From the IMG/VR virus record IMGVR_UViG_3300010883_027110, positions 1-35,995 of that record: DNA of 35,995 nucleotides; one strand, 5' to 3'. The stretch comes from a virus. Shown here piece by piece: positions 24,829-35,217 of the stretch. The first letter of the stretch is position 1. Each line of letters starts with the position of its first letter. Under the pieces are notes generated by a model. The model saw only the letters and a list, made by a program, of their open reading frames with translations. It was not told the DNA's origin and made no database searches. Position numbers and translations under genes: made by a program.

Positions 24829-27216
24829 CTAGGTTGACACCGAAGCGTTTCCAGAAGTCTTGCTTTCTCCAGCACCCCTCGGCTTCTTGGCGCCTTCTAC
24901 AATTCTAACCATATTTCCTTTTAAAGTTAGGTCTCCAGATGCACTCTCAATTAGCAAATTACCATCATTCCTTATAATCATATTAGCAGTAGGGTTCATT
25001 CCGGCGATAACCATTCCATGCTTTCCGATAGATATAATATAGTCAGAGGCGTATAGAGGGTTTCCATCTCCACCTTCAACGTCTATAGGAACAACGTTTC
25101 CGTCTGCATCAGTAACTGGATCGAAAGTTGTCGTTGTAAACCCCTTATCTGTAACATTAACCCTCAAGTCAAACCTTCCTTCATTAAACCCCCTTGAGGC
25201 TGAAGTTTCGGGATCTGAACCCGAGTAGCCACCGCCAACGTTTATCAGCATATCTCCATCTGTCTGCATTATCATGCTTCTTCCGTTAGCATCTTTTCCC
25301 AGCCAGGCTATCATTGCGCCAGCGGCATCCAGAACAATACTTTTCATATCTTGATTATCTGCGCCAACCGATACGTCGATAGAGCCTTCAAAGTTTATAT
25401 TAGCACTCTTGCCGCCAGTCTTCTGCCCCCCTTCATCTGGAACCACATTTCCATCAGAAACCGAAAAGCCGTTAGTATAGCGAGGTGAATTTGTCTTGCT
25501 TCCGGCCACAATGAGCTTTCCCCCATTATACATAGCCGGAGATTCAGGCTCAACAGCGACTGTTCCCCCATATTGTGGAAACTGGCTAATCTCTTCCGTT
25601 TTAAAATTCTCAGTCCTCTCAGTTCCCTCCGGAAAGGGAACCTCAAAAACGTTTAAATTAGAGGTATCAGTTGCAAGGCTTAGCTTTAAAAATAATGGGT
25701 TATCTCCAGGATCGCTAGTAGTAAGCCCTCCCGGCCCAATCCAGTAATTAGTAGTATATTGAGTTGGGATTAGAATATGATGTATGGTATTGGCTATCAA
25801 GGCTTCTGCCGCAGCATACATATTGTGGTGTCTTGTGTGATTTACACTTACCACGTTCTCTCCCAGTCCGGCATTGAAATACCCACTATTATTCGAATAA
25901 GAAATCCCAGTTCGCCGCAAACCAGGTGTATCACTTACAACCTCTCCGGTATTTTCATCTGCCGAAGGAAATACAATTTTCCCATCCTGGTCTCTGAGAG
26001 TTACCGGGACCCCCTCTTCAGAAGACTCTAGTAGCGGCAGCGTTTCCATTTCAACCGCATTTTTATGCATTGAAAAATCGGCACTAATTGGATATAATAT
26101 ATTTCCAGTATCACTTGTTTTTGGAACGTGCATTCTGAACGCACCCTCTTTGTCCATGCAAAATACAAAGCCTTTGTCACTAGTATATTCTTTAGTTTCA
26201 GAATGTGTAGAGTTCGTAGATAACTGAAAGTGAACGCCAAGACCCCTTCTAGACAACAGCTTTGCTTCAGTCATAGCGTCACTATCGGTTGGCGGAGAGC
26301 CAAGGTGTATGGGGTTGTAATTTATATCTAATTTATTCTTGTTTAGATCAACAACATTACCATATATAGTTTCAGTTAATTCATTTTCAGCCAAAAGAAG
26401 CAGGTTGTCCGCAGCCTTTATTCTATTTTTCCCACCCAAAATTCCGGGATATGGAGGGGAGAAGCTTCTTTGTTTTAGGTTAAGCTCTCCGTTTATTTTG
26501 CCTATTTCATCTTCAAATCCAGAAAAATGATATGATTGGGAAAACTCATGAGATACGAATCTAACTTCCGAAAGCTCAATGTTTCTTTTGGTTCCTAATA
26601 TGCCACCTACCTTTGTCGGCCTCGATTGCTCTTCAAACAACCCAACTCTTTTTGACGCTATATGAAATTTAGTATCTGCACCTTCCGCTACAGATTCTCT
26701 CTCGGTAGACACATGGCTTCTTCTGACTGGCCTAGAGTATGTTTTTGAAGCAGAGGTATTTTCAGACATTCCTTCGTATACATCATAGTAATAAACCCCA
26801 GATCTCTTATCTCTAGATAAGGTAGAACCAAATATACCGCTGGAAATTTTAAGCCCTCCGGATTTATCTGCACAAAAGTAGGATTCCGAATCTCCAACCC
26901 TCTTGCTACCTCTTTTTAGCTTTCTTGAAAAGGGGACGGTTCCCGCCTTAGCGTCAGTACCCTTCTTTCCCTGATTTACATTTGGCAAAAGGCCGACAAT
27001 AATATATCCAAACCCAGAGCCTGGATCTACCAGACTGCATGCCACTCGGTCACCTTCATCATATACAGAATTGGTGCCATGGTCAAGGCTCACGGCTTCG
27101 AGGTTGGAATAGGAGGTTCCATCTACAGATATAGAGTATTTTATAGGCCCTCTATCATCAGAGTCGATAACTTTAAGTATCGTCCCTACTTTGCCCATTC
27201 TATTTATTCTTGACAT
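24829..27216 (-). CDS. Central baseplate spike, gp5/gpV-like with N-terminal OB-like domain
   Basis: A 795-residue protein. Residues 1-85 look like the OB domain of tail spikes: GKVGTILKVIDSDD, then GDRVACSLVDPGSGFGYIIV. The C-terminal part (about 630-775) has short strand repeats such as MIAWLGKDANGRSMIMQTDG, MVIAGMNPTANMIIRNDGN and LLIESASGDLTLKGN, like the trimeric beta-helix/prism of gp5 and VgrG-type spikes. No lysozyme domain like that of T4 gp5 is visible. His-rich HTRHHNMYAAAEALI lies near residue 455. The gene follows the hub gene after 12 bases, as gp27-gp5 partners often do. The start has only a weak AGGT ten bases upstream. Confidence 0.75.
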   Translation of the reverse strand: MSRINRMGKVGTILKVIDSDDRGPIKYSISVDGTSYSNLEAVSLDHGTNSVYDEGDRVACSLVDPGSGFGYIIVGLLPNVNQGKKGTDAKAGTVPFSRKLKRGSKRVGDSESYFCADKSGGLKISSGIFGSTLSRDKRSGVYYYDVYEGMSENTSASKTYSRPVRRSHVSTERESVAEGADTKFHIASKRVGLFEEQSRPTKVGGILGTKRNIELSEVRFVSHEFSQSYHFSGFEDEIGKINGELNLKQRSFSPPYPGILGGKNRIKAADNLLLLAENELTETIYGNVVDLNKNKLDINYNPIHLGSPPTDSDAMTEAKLLSRRGLGVHFQLSTNSTHSETKEYTSDKGFVFCMDKEGAFRMHVPKTSDTGNILYPISADFSMHKNAVEMETLPLLESSEEGVPVTLRDQDGKIVFPSADENTGEVVSDTPGLRRTGISYSNNSGYFNAGLGENVVSVNHTRHHNMYAAAEALIANTIHHILIPTQYTTNYWIGPGGLTTSDPGDNPLFLKLSLATDTSNLNVFEVPFPEGTERTENFKTEEISQFPQYGGTVAVEPESPAMYNGGKLIVAGSKTNSPRYTNGFSVSDGNVVPDEGGQKTGGKSANINFEGSIDVSVGADNQDMKSIVLDAAGAMIAWLGKDANGRSMIMQTDGDMLINVGGGYSGSDPETSASRGFNEGRFDLRVNVTDKGFTTTTFDPVTDADGNVVPIDVEGGDGNPLYASDYIISIGKHGMVIAGMNPTANMIIRNDGNLLIESASGDLTLKGNMVRIVEGAKKPRGAGESKTSGNASVST

Positions 27217-27228
27217 TTCTAAATATAC

Positions 27229-30200
27229 CTATTTGATTATGCTTCCACTCGTAGACGTGCTATTACCACTCTGAGATGACTGACTTGTAGACGGAATGTT
27301 TAAAATTCCAATTTCAATTATGTTAGACATTTGCGTTAGATTATCTCTAATATCTAACCATGTAGACTGCCTTGGGCCATCTTTTGGAAAAATTGCAACA
27401 TAATCTTGCTCAGTATATTGCTCATCCGAATCTCCTCCAAACTGTATCATCTCGGAGCTATCCCCATCCAAAGTGTGGGAACCATACAGCAGCCTATCCA
27501 TACAAAGTATTTTTGCCTCTCCAAACTCGTCGCTTCTTCCGGTAAGAAGTGTTATCTGCTCTATTATATTTGACGGGTCTATCGGTGTGGCCTGAAGTCC
27601 GTTCGGAAGCATCATGGACGAGGTGCCCTTAGATGTCCCCACTCCAACTCCAATGCCGTTTAGCATACCTCCAAATACGTCTGCCAGGTCTCCCACCGGG
27701 CTAGTCTGAGTTATCTGAACCGGGTCTTGAAGCAATTGTTTTATTACAGATAAATTATCCCTAACCTTGGATTCATCTCCACTAGTTTTTGCAAAGCCTC
27801 TTATCAGTATTTTCCTTGAGCCCATTACTGATGCGGACAAATCTAACATTATATTAAAAAATCTTTCTTGGTTATTTCTATATGATAAAAGTGTTGCTAT
27901 GTCTCCATTATAATTTGGAGGAAACACTATTGCGCAATCTGGAGATAAAACCCTGTATAGATCATCCTCTTTCTGACCTCTATACGTGAGAATCCTTCCT
28001 CCTAGGGGGTTGGTTGTCAGCTGTCCACCTATTACATCTAGAGGGCTAGGCAAGTATTGTCCCGGAGGGTGCCCATAATTCAGAGACAATGATGTCTGAA
28101 AGCTAGAGCCATATGTAAACTGCTGTTGAACACTCTCTATATAATACAGAAGCCCTTTTTCTGGTATAAAGACAACGTCTCCGGGCTGATAAAACTCATT
28201 TCCGGCAACTGTCACATTGGCTTTGTTTATCTTTGTTCTTTCTAATTGCAATTGCAGTATTGCATATGGTCTAGACTGAAGCTCTGCATCGTTAGAGAAT
28301 GGCAATCTTATTGTCTCTGGCTTATACCCATACTGCCTCCATAAATCAAAGTCTGTTGCTCCTGCCCAAAAATACATACCATCCATACCCTTATTTAGGC
28401 TGTCCTCAAGCCCAAGAGGCGCAGAACCGAAAACATCAATTCTTGTGGCGTTGGGCGGAGATTCTGTAAATGTAACAGAAATTATTTCATCATCATTAAT
28501 TACGAATCTTCTTCCAGAGCCTGCACCTAAAAAATTCCTCTCATCATTTTCAATCAGATAGTCTAACGAAGATGACGAATCACTGTCTATATCTCCATTT
28601 AATAATGACTTGACCTTCTTTATCTTATCCAAAGATTCATTTAAGTCTATTCCTAAAAACTCCACGCTTAGCTCAGGCTCTCTGCTGCTAGATGTTGCGT
28701 CTGTAAATTCACCACTAACTATCGACTCTATGGCTTCAATCTCATCTAATTTTTCCCGATTCCTTTTTAAAATTGTAACAAGGCTATCTCTTTTTGAAAT
28801 CGTAATGGCTAATTTTTGAAATAATGAATTTATTTTTGTAAGTTTTTGAGAATCACTATCTAAATTCTTAACAAAATCCTCATCCTGAAAACCCTGCTCT
28901 CCCACCCCTAATCCGGCTGCGGGATCCATGCCATAATTTTTCCTAAATGTATTTCTGAGCGAAGTTAGCGATGACGCACTCACAATCTCATCGTTATTAA
29001 CGGGATGAGACCCGAGGCTTACTGCTCTCAAAACGCCGTCATGAACTCCTATCCCAGCTCCACCAAGCGTTGTCTCTTGGAATACCGGATCAAAATCTCC
29101 AAGAACCGTCTCCGTATCACCATATAAAACATCTCCGTCATCACTCCATGATACATTTAACGACATACCACTTCCGCTACTCTGATCGCCTTCGCCACCA
29201 ACAGTGAAGTTTGCCTTTTCACCCTCTCCGAATAACGCTTGTGATATGCCAGATGTTGGGCCGCCAAGGGTTACGGCTCCATCATTTATCCTAACTCCAA
29301 AAAATTCTAGAGCCTTCTTTCCAGAATTAACAGGCCTTGCAGCCCCGGTAACTCCCGGTATTAGAGTCTTATCTGGATATTTATTCATTAATAATGATAT
29401 TATAACTATATTAATATTTAAAGAATGTATTTCCAACCTCAGAGAATCAGACCTAGTGTTGAAAACATTCGACAGAAAGTCTGGTATTACCTTCCTTTCT
29501 TCATTTAATTTAAATAACCCTTCCAATACAGTTAATGGTGTTTTATTCCATTGTGGAGGCCTAAACTCAATATGACCCTGTGAATTACAAAAAAATTCAA
29601 AATTTATATAACTACAAGCAGCCTTGCACCTCTCCAAAACACTTGTGTATGACGAATCAAACAAGTTCCAGCTAGAGTCTCTAAGCTTTAACAAAAACGG
29701 CCTAATGTCCGTGCTGCTATCGTATTGATCAGAAACTATAAAAAGATTTTTATCTCGATTCAATCTAACATCTTCTATTCTTCTTTGTGCTCCAACCAAG
29801 GATACGGCCTTTGTAAAAGACGGATCCTCATTCATGTCTTCAGATAAATTTACAATTTTTGGAGAACCATCTAGGTTGAAACTTATGTGTATTCCTTCCG
29901 CAGAGCTCAAGATCCCTTGTTCATTTATTAAAGATAACTGCTGCTCTATGCCCTTTCCTATTGAATCTATTTCAACATCCAAAGCGTTGGCAAGAATATT
30001 GCTTGCAATGGCCTGTTCATTTGGAGATACATCTGACTCATCTACGGTTATTATTTTTGACCTCTGAGCTCTAAGCTCCGCCCTGCGAGATTGAAGTCCG
30101 GATATTGCGCTATTAACCTGGCTCTTCATAATAGAGTCCGCTGATATTTTACTCGCAACATCATTACTCATCGTAATTCTCCTATATGGCTTAAAGTTTC

Positions 30201-32313
30201 CATAAAAAGAATTCTGTCTTCTTGTTGTCTCTATAATCGCAGTCAAAGGATCTGCTGGGTTTAGCGTTAGTCCGGATGTCGCACTTCGTGTCATAGCCTC
30301 TAAAGTTTGCTCCATGTAGGTTTGTACATTGTACGGCTCACCAACAATCAACAGGCTCAGTATGTTTGCTACGTCCAAATTACTAAGTGGCGTGTCAGTT
30401 GCTGCAAGAGCATAGCCCTGATTAAAAGTTTTTGTATTTGAAACGCTAGTTGATCTCTCATCAATCACTGTAACTTCGGTTGTTGCAGTTATAATACCAT
30501 CCTTCCATCTATACACAAACCCGTTCGGGTGCTGAAGTATTCCTGCGCCATACAAGGATCCGGAGCCAGAAAACTGTCCCTGTATTAGATTCCCCTCAGA
30601 GGCTGTCTTTCCTGCCAATAATCCTGAGCCATAAGAAAGTAATCCAGACTGAAGAAGGGTCTTGTTTTCACTCAGAAGCTCTGGGCCCTCCTCTGCCATA
30701 ACCCTTCCTGAGTCATCAACTTTTAGTTTGTATGGGGTAAGCGGATCCTCCAGGATACCCTTTGCGTCTTGAAGAGCTGGATTTTCAACATACTTAGACC
30801 AATCAAGCCAGCCCATATTGTCCGAGCAATTAATCGATAGCGACCACTTACCCGCATTGAATGATTCCGAAGTATCTGTAACGTAACCTCCAAATACATG
30901 AATCATCCCAAATGAATTATCAGAATAAGTTCTTATCTTCTTATAACTTTCAAAATCTATTCTTCCAGAGGTATAAAGCCTTCTCTCTGCTTCTAGTATA
31001 CTGTCATCTATCGCAAGATATGAATCATCAAATGACGACTCCCCTCCGGTTCTTGAGCTCCAAACAGAGCCAAACTGATTGGAGTCGTCTTGCTTAGTCT
31101 TGTTTCCTCTTATATAAAAATGAACACCATCTGCAGGGTTTATAAACGGTTTGCCCAGATAAAACGTCCTAAGCCTATCCCTAACTCTGTCCATATCCAA
31201 AGAATCATCCATTCCGCCGAGCCCGCCCTGCTCTAACGCTGCAGATAGCATAGACGAAGTATCTAATGAAGGGGTTCCAGACCCTCCGTTAAATAAGTCA
31301 TTAAAAAGCCCCACAGTTCCCTGCAAAGCCTCCTCTATTGCAATTTCTATATCATCATCATTTATCGTCATAACCCTATATGGATCTTCAATCTGAATAC
31401 TTGCACTACCAATAGAGCCCGCGCCGATTGAGCAAGAGGTTGAAAAGCTTGCAAATGTAGACACCTCTATGACTCCAGTTCCTGGTCCAACTCCATAGTT
31501 ATCTAGACTGTCTGGGTCTATTATCCAAGTTGTGAGCCTGCTGTCTATAGAAAAAGCATTTCTTTTTATTATATCTAAAACATCATCTCTATATGCCTCA
31601 TAATCAAGGTCTTCTAATGTTGAAGTAGCAATATTTTTTAGGCTATTAAAGGTAGAGCCGAGACTGCTAAAGTCAGATATATTGCTAGCGTCATTTGCTT
31701 TTTTCGATAATTCATCAAACCTAGCCTTGTCCTCTTCGTACTGACTCTGTTCATCCATAGTAAGCCCTTCTCCTAGGCTTATCTTGCCCTGCCAATCATA
31801 ATAAATGGTAAACCTAAGCCTATTAAGCTCGGACGCCTCCCTGTCCGTAAGGGTTCCCTGTGCTCCGGATACCATATATTTCGTTTGGTCTAAAGCTTCT
31901 GCCAATAGGCCCATGTGAATTTCTTTATATTTATCAAAATGATTTTCAAACTTGGTCAAGCTCTCATAAGCCCTTATTTGGGCAACTTTGTATGCAAACA
32001 AAGCCTTTGTTGCCCTAAGTAACATTTTCTCTGTTTTGTCCATAAAGCGTAAATCATTATATCCACCAAGGGTGGAGAACGCCTTTTTCTTGATCAAGAT
32101 TGTGGCATCGGGGGACATAGAAACTATGTTTCTAGTCTTCGGAGTTATGGACTTTGCTTTATTCTGCTCTAAAAAAACAGAATACCCGCTCTCTGTAAGA
32201 TAAGATTCACTTGGTCTTTGGCCAACGAAAACAGAGTAATCTCCGGCCTGTACATTGCCCATCTTGTCTATAAGACTTGAGTATTTTTTCTCTAACTTTT
32301 TGTTGAATGACAT
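27229..32313 (-). CDS. Baseplate hub protein, gp27 / gene D / XkdQ-like (1694 aa)
   Basis: Hub domains are spread through a much enlarged protein. GSASIQIEDPYRV (about 303-315) and IHVFGGYVTDTSESFNAGKW (about 468-487) form the first beta-barrel. NFEFFCNSQGHIEFRPP (about 890-905) and PGDVVFIPEKGLLYYIESV with FQTSLSLNYGHPPGQYLPSP (about 1370-1427) match the closing domain of late-control-D/XkdQ hubs. Residues 1-250 are helical and charged; 1430-1694 form a further domain. Hubs of T4 and P2 are about 390 residues, so this one is over four times longer. It makes the trimeric ring at the tail tip that the spike plugs. The only upstream Shine-Dalgarno is a distant AGGT, so the start is less certain. 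Confidence 0.75.
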   Translation of the reverse strand: MSFNKKLEKKYSSLIDKMGNVQAGDYSVFVGQRPSESYLTESGYSVFLEQNKAKSITPKTRNIVSMSPDATILIKKKAFSTLGGYNDLRFMDKTEKMLLRATKALFAYKVAQIRAYESLTKFENHFDKYKEIHMGLLAEALDQTKYMVSGAQGTLTDREASELNRLRFTIYYDWQGKISLGEGLTMDEQSQYEEDKARFDELSKKANDASNISDFSSLGSTFNSLKNIATSTLEDLDYEAYRDDVLDIIKRNAFSIDSRLTTWIIDPDSLDNYGVGPGTGVIEVSTFASFSTSCSIGAGSIGSASIQIEDPYRVMTINDDDIEIAIEEALQGTVGLFNDLFNGGSGTPSLDTSSMLSAALEQGGLGGMDDSLDMDRVRDRLRTFYLGKPFINPADGVHFYIRGNKTKQDDSNQFGSVWSSRTGGESSFDDSYLAIDDSILEAERRLYTSGRIDFESYKKIRTYSDNSFGMIHVFGGYVTDTSESFNAGKWSLSINCSDNMGWLDWSKYVENPALQDAKGILEDPLTPYKLKVDDSGRVMAEEGPELLSENKTLLQSGLLSYGSGLLAGKTASEGNLIQGQFSGSGSLYGAGILQHPNGFVYRWKDGIITATTEVTVIDERSTSVSNTKTFNQGYALAATDTPLSNLDVANILSLLIVGEPYNVQTYMEQTLEAMTRSATSGLTLNPADPLTAIIETTRRQNSFYGNFKPYRRITMSNDVASKISADSIMKSQVNSAISGLQSRRAELRAQRSKIITVDESDVSPNEQAIASNILANALDVEIDSIGKGIEQQLSLINEQGILSSAEGIHISFNLDGSPKIVNLSEDMNEDPSFTKAVSLVGAQRRIEDVRLNRDKNLFIVSDQYDSSTDIRPFLLKLRDSSWNLFDSSYTSVLERCKAACSYINFEFFCNSQGHIEFRPPQWNKTPLTVLEGLFKLNEERKVIPDFLSNVFNTRSDSLRLEIHSLNINIVIISLLMNKYPDKTLIPGVTGAARPVNSGKKALEFFGVRINDGAVTLGGPTSGISQALFGEGEKANFTVGGEGDQSSGSGMSLNVSWSDDGDVLYGDTETVLGDFDPVFQETTLGGAGIGVHDGVLRAVSLGSHPVNNDEIVSASSLTSLRNTFRKNYGMDPAAGLGVGEQGFQDEDFVKNLDSDSQKLTKINSLFQKLAITISKRDSLVTILKRNREKLDEIEAIESIVSGEFTDATSSSREPELSVEFLGIDLNESLDKIKKVKSLLNGDIDSDSSSSLDYLIENDERNFLGAGSGRRFVINDDEIISVTFTESPPNATRIDVFGSAPLGLEDSLNKGMDGMYFWAGATDFDLWRQYGYKPETIRLPFSNDAELQSRPYAILQLQLERTKINKANVTVAGNEFYQPGDVVFIPEKGLLYYIESVQQQFTYGSSFQTSLSLNYGHPPGQYLPSPLDVIGGQLTTNPLGGRILTYRGQKEDDLYRVLSPDCAIVFPPNYNGDIATLLSYRNNQERFFNIMLDLSASVMGSRKILIRGFAKTSGDESKVRDNLSVIKQLLQDPVQITQTSPVGDLADVFGGMLNGIGVGVGTSKGTSSMMLPNGLQATPIDPSNIIEQITLLTGRSDEFGEAKILCMDRLLYGSHTLDGDSSEMIQFGGDSDEQYTEQDYVAIFPKDGPRQSTWLDIRDNLTQMSNIIEIGILNIPSTSQSSQSGNSTSTSGSIIK

Positions 32314-32364
32314 AGCATAATTATTATACCTACTGTGACTTATATTAACTTGTCTTTAAAAGAA

Positions 32365-33321
32365 TTAAGAATTATCCGAAAGACTCGCGTAAACATCCAG
32401 AGACTGCTCATTTGTATCCTCTCCGGAGTCTCCTGTTAAGCCTTCATTGGAATTAAAACTAGATGTAGGCTTTTGAGATATTAGCCCGCTCGCAGTTCTA
32501 TATGCCCTCTTATACTCTTCGCTAACTGGAAATGTATAATTATCTAAATCTGTCATATCTTCGGCCATGGGACCAAGAGACTTCTGAGGCCTGCCATCCA
32601 CACCTCTTGGGTTTCTATGCCATGGCATAAAGTTTGTTCTAAGTCCACTCTTTCTTGTTGCAGTAAATTGAAAGCTATATTCGAAAATACCAGGAGAATT
32701 TGCAGACTCTGTTAATGCAAATGAAATAAAGTAACCTCTATATGTTTCGCCATGATGATATAAGTCTATAGATGTAGCAAAGGAAGCTAGTGTTGGTGGC
32801 ATCTGAAATGTTTCGGCTGCGGTTTGTCTAGAGGGACCTGACGCTGCATCAGTTATATAATCAATAGTGTTACTAACTCCATCCATCAGGTTTGATATAG
32901 CGCCTCCAGTAAGAGCATCTCCAAATAATTGGAGACCGGATGATGCATTCGATGAAGAAACATCTGTTAGTGTATCTATAGACTGTTCCTGGAAATCTTT
33001 TGCTTTTTTTATCATAAGATCTTTAAATATTATCTGCTCATGTCTATATACATCTCTTAATATATTTACAGCCTCAATTCCTCCGGAACCAGTAGTTCCG
33101 GATACATTTATATTTATAAGCCTTTCTCCCCAGTATTGAACTATATACCCGCCCTTTGTCATAGTATCAGATATCAGCTTTCCCTCTGTAATTTGAATAC
33201 TCTGAGGGTTTATATACAGAGGAACTATCTCTCTGCTCGCAACACCCTCGCTACCTATTGAGCTTATATCAACAGGAAGAAAGAACTTCATTATTTTTCT
33301 TTCATAAATAGTATTTGACAT
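32365..33321 (-). CDS. Tail/baseplate protein between tape measure and hub (318 aa)
   Basis: Two conserved-looking beta parts are present. The first is PLYINPQSIQITEGKLIS, TKGGYIVQYWGERL and ISGTTGSGG-type sequence (residues about 28-85), then an Arg-His helix. The second is SIDLYHHGETYRGYFISF, SPGIFEYSFQFTATRKSG and FMPWHRNP (about 185-245). The C-terminus is Ser/Asn-rich and probably disordered. AAGG lies eight bases before ATG 33321 and overlaps the tape measure stop. The slot between tape measure and hub is where XkdP-type or gp53-type tube-to-baseplate connectors sit; no LysM motif is visible. Function is inferred from position only. Confidence 0.6.
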   Translation of the reverse strand: MSNTIYERKIMKFFLPVDISSIGSEGVASREIVPLYINPQSIQITEGKLISDTMTKGGYIVQYWGERLININVSGTTGSGGIEAVNILRDVYRHEQIIFKDLMIKKAKDFQEQSIDTLTDVSSSNASSGLQLFGDALTGGAISNLMDGVSNTIDYITDAASGPSRQTAAETFQMPPTLASFATSIDLYHHGETYRGYFISFALTESANSPGIFEYSFQFTATRKSGLRTNFMPWHRNPRGVDGRPQKSLGPMAEDMTDLDNYTFPVSEEYKRAYRTASGLISQKPTSSFNSNEGLTGDSGEDTNEQSLDVYASLSDNS

Positions 33322-33326
33322 TATGT

Positions 33327-35213
33327 TTACCTTTTTCTTGCCTTGAACTCAAGCTCAGAGTCAATCTCATGAGTCCCCCTTACCTTTCCATCTATATCTT
33401 GTAATACTATTACTATTGGCTTGCCGCCATTGAGTTGAACATCCAATGAGCTAGTTGCACCGGGTGCCATTTTCCTGTCACCTTCTCTATTAAATGCGCC
33501 AATATTTGCGAGGGGGTCTCCGCCAATCAAAGTCCCCTTGAGAAGATCTCCAATGTTTTTTACCGGGTCAGCAAGAACACTTTGTGCTTTAGACGCATCA
33601 CCACTCTGAATAAAGATATTTGCCTCATCGTCCATTTCGGTAAGCTCCTTTGTTAAGGCCTGAAGACCCTTTCCATATAGGGTCGTTACGCCAGTTCTTC
33701 CGGCCTCCCCCATACCCATCGCCATCGTAGTAATACCCCTAGTCTGAAGTCTGGAGTGCATCAGCATAGCGTTTATCTGCCTATTTAGTTTTTCCATTTC
33801 GCCAAGAGTCTTATCCCTACCCTCAATCTCTTCGTCGATTTGTCTTTCGAGCAGCGTGGCAGCATCCTCATCTCCCGTCGACCTAGCAGTCTCCAGTCGA
33901 TCCAAATAGTCCAGTATTCTTGTTTGGCTTTGAGGATCCGAGACTCCGAATTGACTGCCTAGTAATTGCTGCTGAGAATAAAAAGCCATCTGCTTGGAAG
34001 GATCATCAGCAGCTTGACTTGCGGTAACAATATCGCCCCCAGTAAATGACCGTAAGGTGTCCGCCATAGCCCCAGTAAGCATTTTTGACATGCCCGCCTG
34101 ATCTCCAGTTTGCTCAGCTTCGAGCATTTGAGCCTGAAGCCCTATGCTAGCACCAAGCAAACCGCCGCCTCCTCCAAAATCCAATCCGCTTCTCTGCTGT
34201 ACCACGAAAGCTGTTGCATAATCTGTAGTGAGTTTTCCGAGGGCTCCGGATAAATCCGAAGTAAGGCCTGTTGCGTTTTCAATTCCCAACCCAAGGTCTT
34301 TCATTGTGTTGGTAAGACCTTCCAAGAGTGGCCTTCCAAAGTCCGCAGACATTCCAAGTTTCGTAAACTTAGAAGCAGCGTTATTAAGTGTTGAAGTCAC
34401 TGTATCTACGTTTAGTCCAGTTTTTGAAGCAATATCTGAAAATGTCGCAAGCTGTTCTATGGCCTGCTGCCCCGTAAGACCCTGTTTTGCCATAGCAGTC
34501 TCAAGGGCTCTGGTATATTGACCAAGCTCCATATTCATAGCACCAGCCTGCAATACGGCTGCAGCATATAGGTCCATATCCTTTGTGCCGATCCTAACCG
34601 TTGACATCGCATCCTCAATAGAGACATCTATATGCTGAAACTGCTTTGCTGATGCCGCCAACTCTTCTTTGCTTAAAAATCCAAACTCAAGAGTTGAATA
34701 AGAGGCCATGTTATTAACAAATCTATCTGTATAATATTGGGCGTCTTCAAATGTTTTTCCAAAAGATTTTGCAAGATCGAAATTTGCTTCGTCTAGATCT
34801 CTGTGAAAGGATGTAATAGAATCTACAGACTCTAGCGTGCCACTTACAAAGTCTGTTATTTGGCCAAATACCCCTGCGCCCAGTCCAAGGGCTTTGTTAA
34901 ACGTTTCCCCCAGGCCTTCAAATAATTTACCGACACCAGGGATGTTTCCACCTAGTGACCCCATCGCTTTTGCAAGCTGGCCAAACCCCTGTGTTGATTT
35001 GATTGCCGACTCATTTAAATTATCAAAAGCACCTTTAGATGAAGATAAGGCTTGGTTATAAGAGCCTAGTGCTTCGGTACCTCTTTTCGCTGCTCTGTCT
35101 ACACTATCAAGAGTTCCGCCAACTGGCTTAAGGATGTTTGCGGCCTCCTCGGCCTGGGCTTGTGTAAACGTTCCTCCGTCAACCAGTCTTCGTATGTCTT
35201 CTTGCCTGCCCAC
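33327..35213 (-). CDS. Tape measure protein (TP901-like, GTG start)
   Basis: A 628-residue protein directly after the chaperone locus. The helical N-terminus (TFTQAQAEEAANILKPVGG, SYNQALSSSKGAFDNLN) is followed by a Gly-rich hydrophobic stretch, GKLFEGLGETFNKALGLGAG (about 95-115). Residues about 165-335 match TP901-type tape measure cores: FLSKEELAASAKQF, AAAVLQAGAMNMEL, IASKTGLNVDTVTSTLNNA. The C-terminus ends in KPIVIVLQDIDGKVRG and a basic tail. At about 1.5 angstrom per residue the family rule gives a tail near 95 nm. There are no strong membrane helices. The start codon is GTG with AAGGA eight bases upstream; the next in-frame Met is far downstream. Confidence 0.85.
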   Translation of the reverse strand: MGRQEDIRRLVDGGTFTQAQAEEAANILKPVGGTLDSVDRAAKRGTEALGSYNQALSSSKGAFDNLNESAIKSTQGFGQLAKAMGSLGGNIPGVGKLFEGLGETFNKALGLGAGVFGQITDFVSGTLESVDSITSFHRDLDEANFDLAKSFGKTFEDAQYYTDRFVNNMASYSTLEFGFLSKEELAASAKQFQHIDVSIEDAMSTVRIGTKDMDLYAAAVLQAGAMNMELGQYTRALETAMAKQGLTGQQAIEQLATFSDIASKTGLNVDTVTSTLNNAASKFTKLGMSADFGRPLLEGLTNTMKDLGLGIENATGLTSDLSGALGKLTTDYATAFVVQQRSGLDFGGGGGLLGASIGLQAQMLEAEQTGDQAGMSKMLTGAMADTLRSFTGGDIVTASQAADDPSKQMAFYSQQQLLGSQFGVSDPQSQTRILDYLDRLETARSTGDEDAATLLERQIDEEIEGRDKTLGEMEKLNRQINAMLMHSRLQTRGITTMAMGMGEAGRTGVTTLYGKGLQALTKELTEMDDEANIFIQSGDASKAQSVLADPVKNIGDLLKGTLIGGDPLANIGAFNREGDRKMAPGATSSLDVQLNGGKPIVIVLQDIDGKVRGTHEIDSELEFKARKR

Positions 35214-35217
35214 TTAC

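Noticed and set aside
24829-27216. Lysozyme domain in the spike, as in T4 gp5
   Set aside because: No catalytic Glu/Asp lysozyme motif or lysozyme-like helix pattern could be seen between the OB-like and beta-repeat parts.
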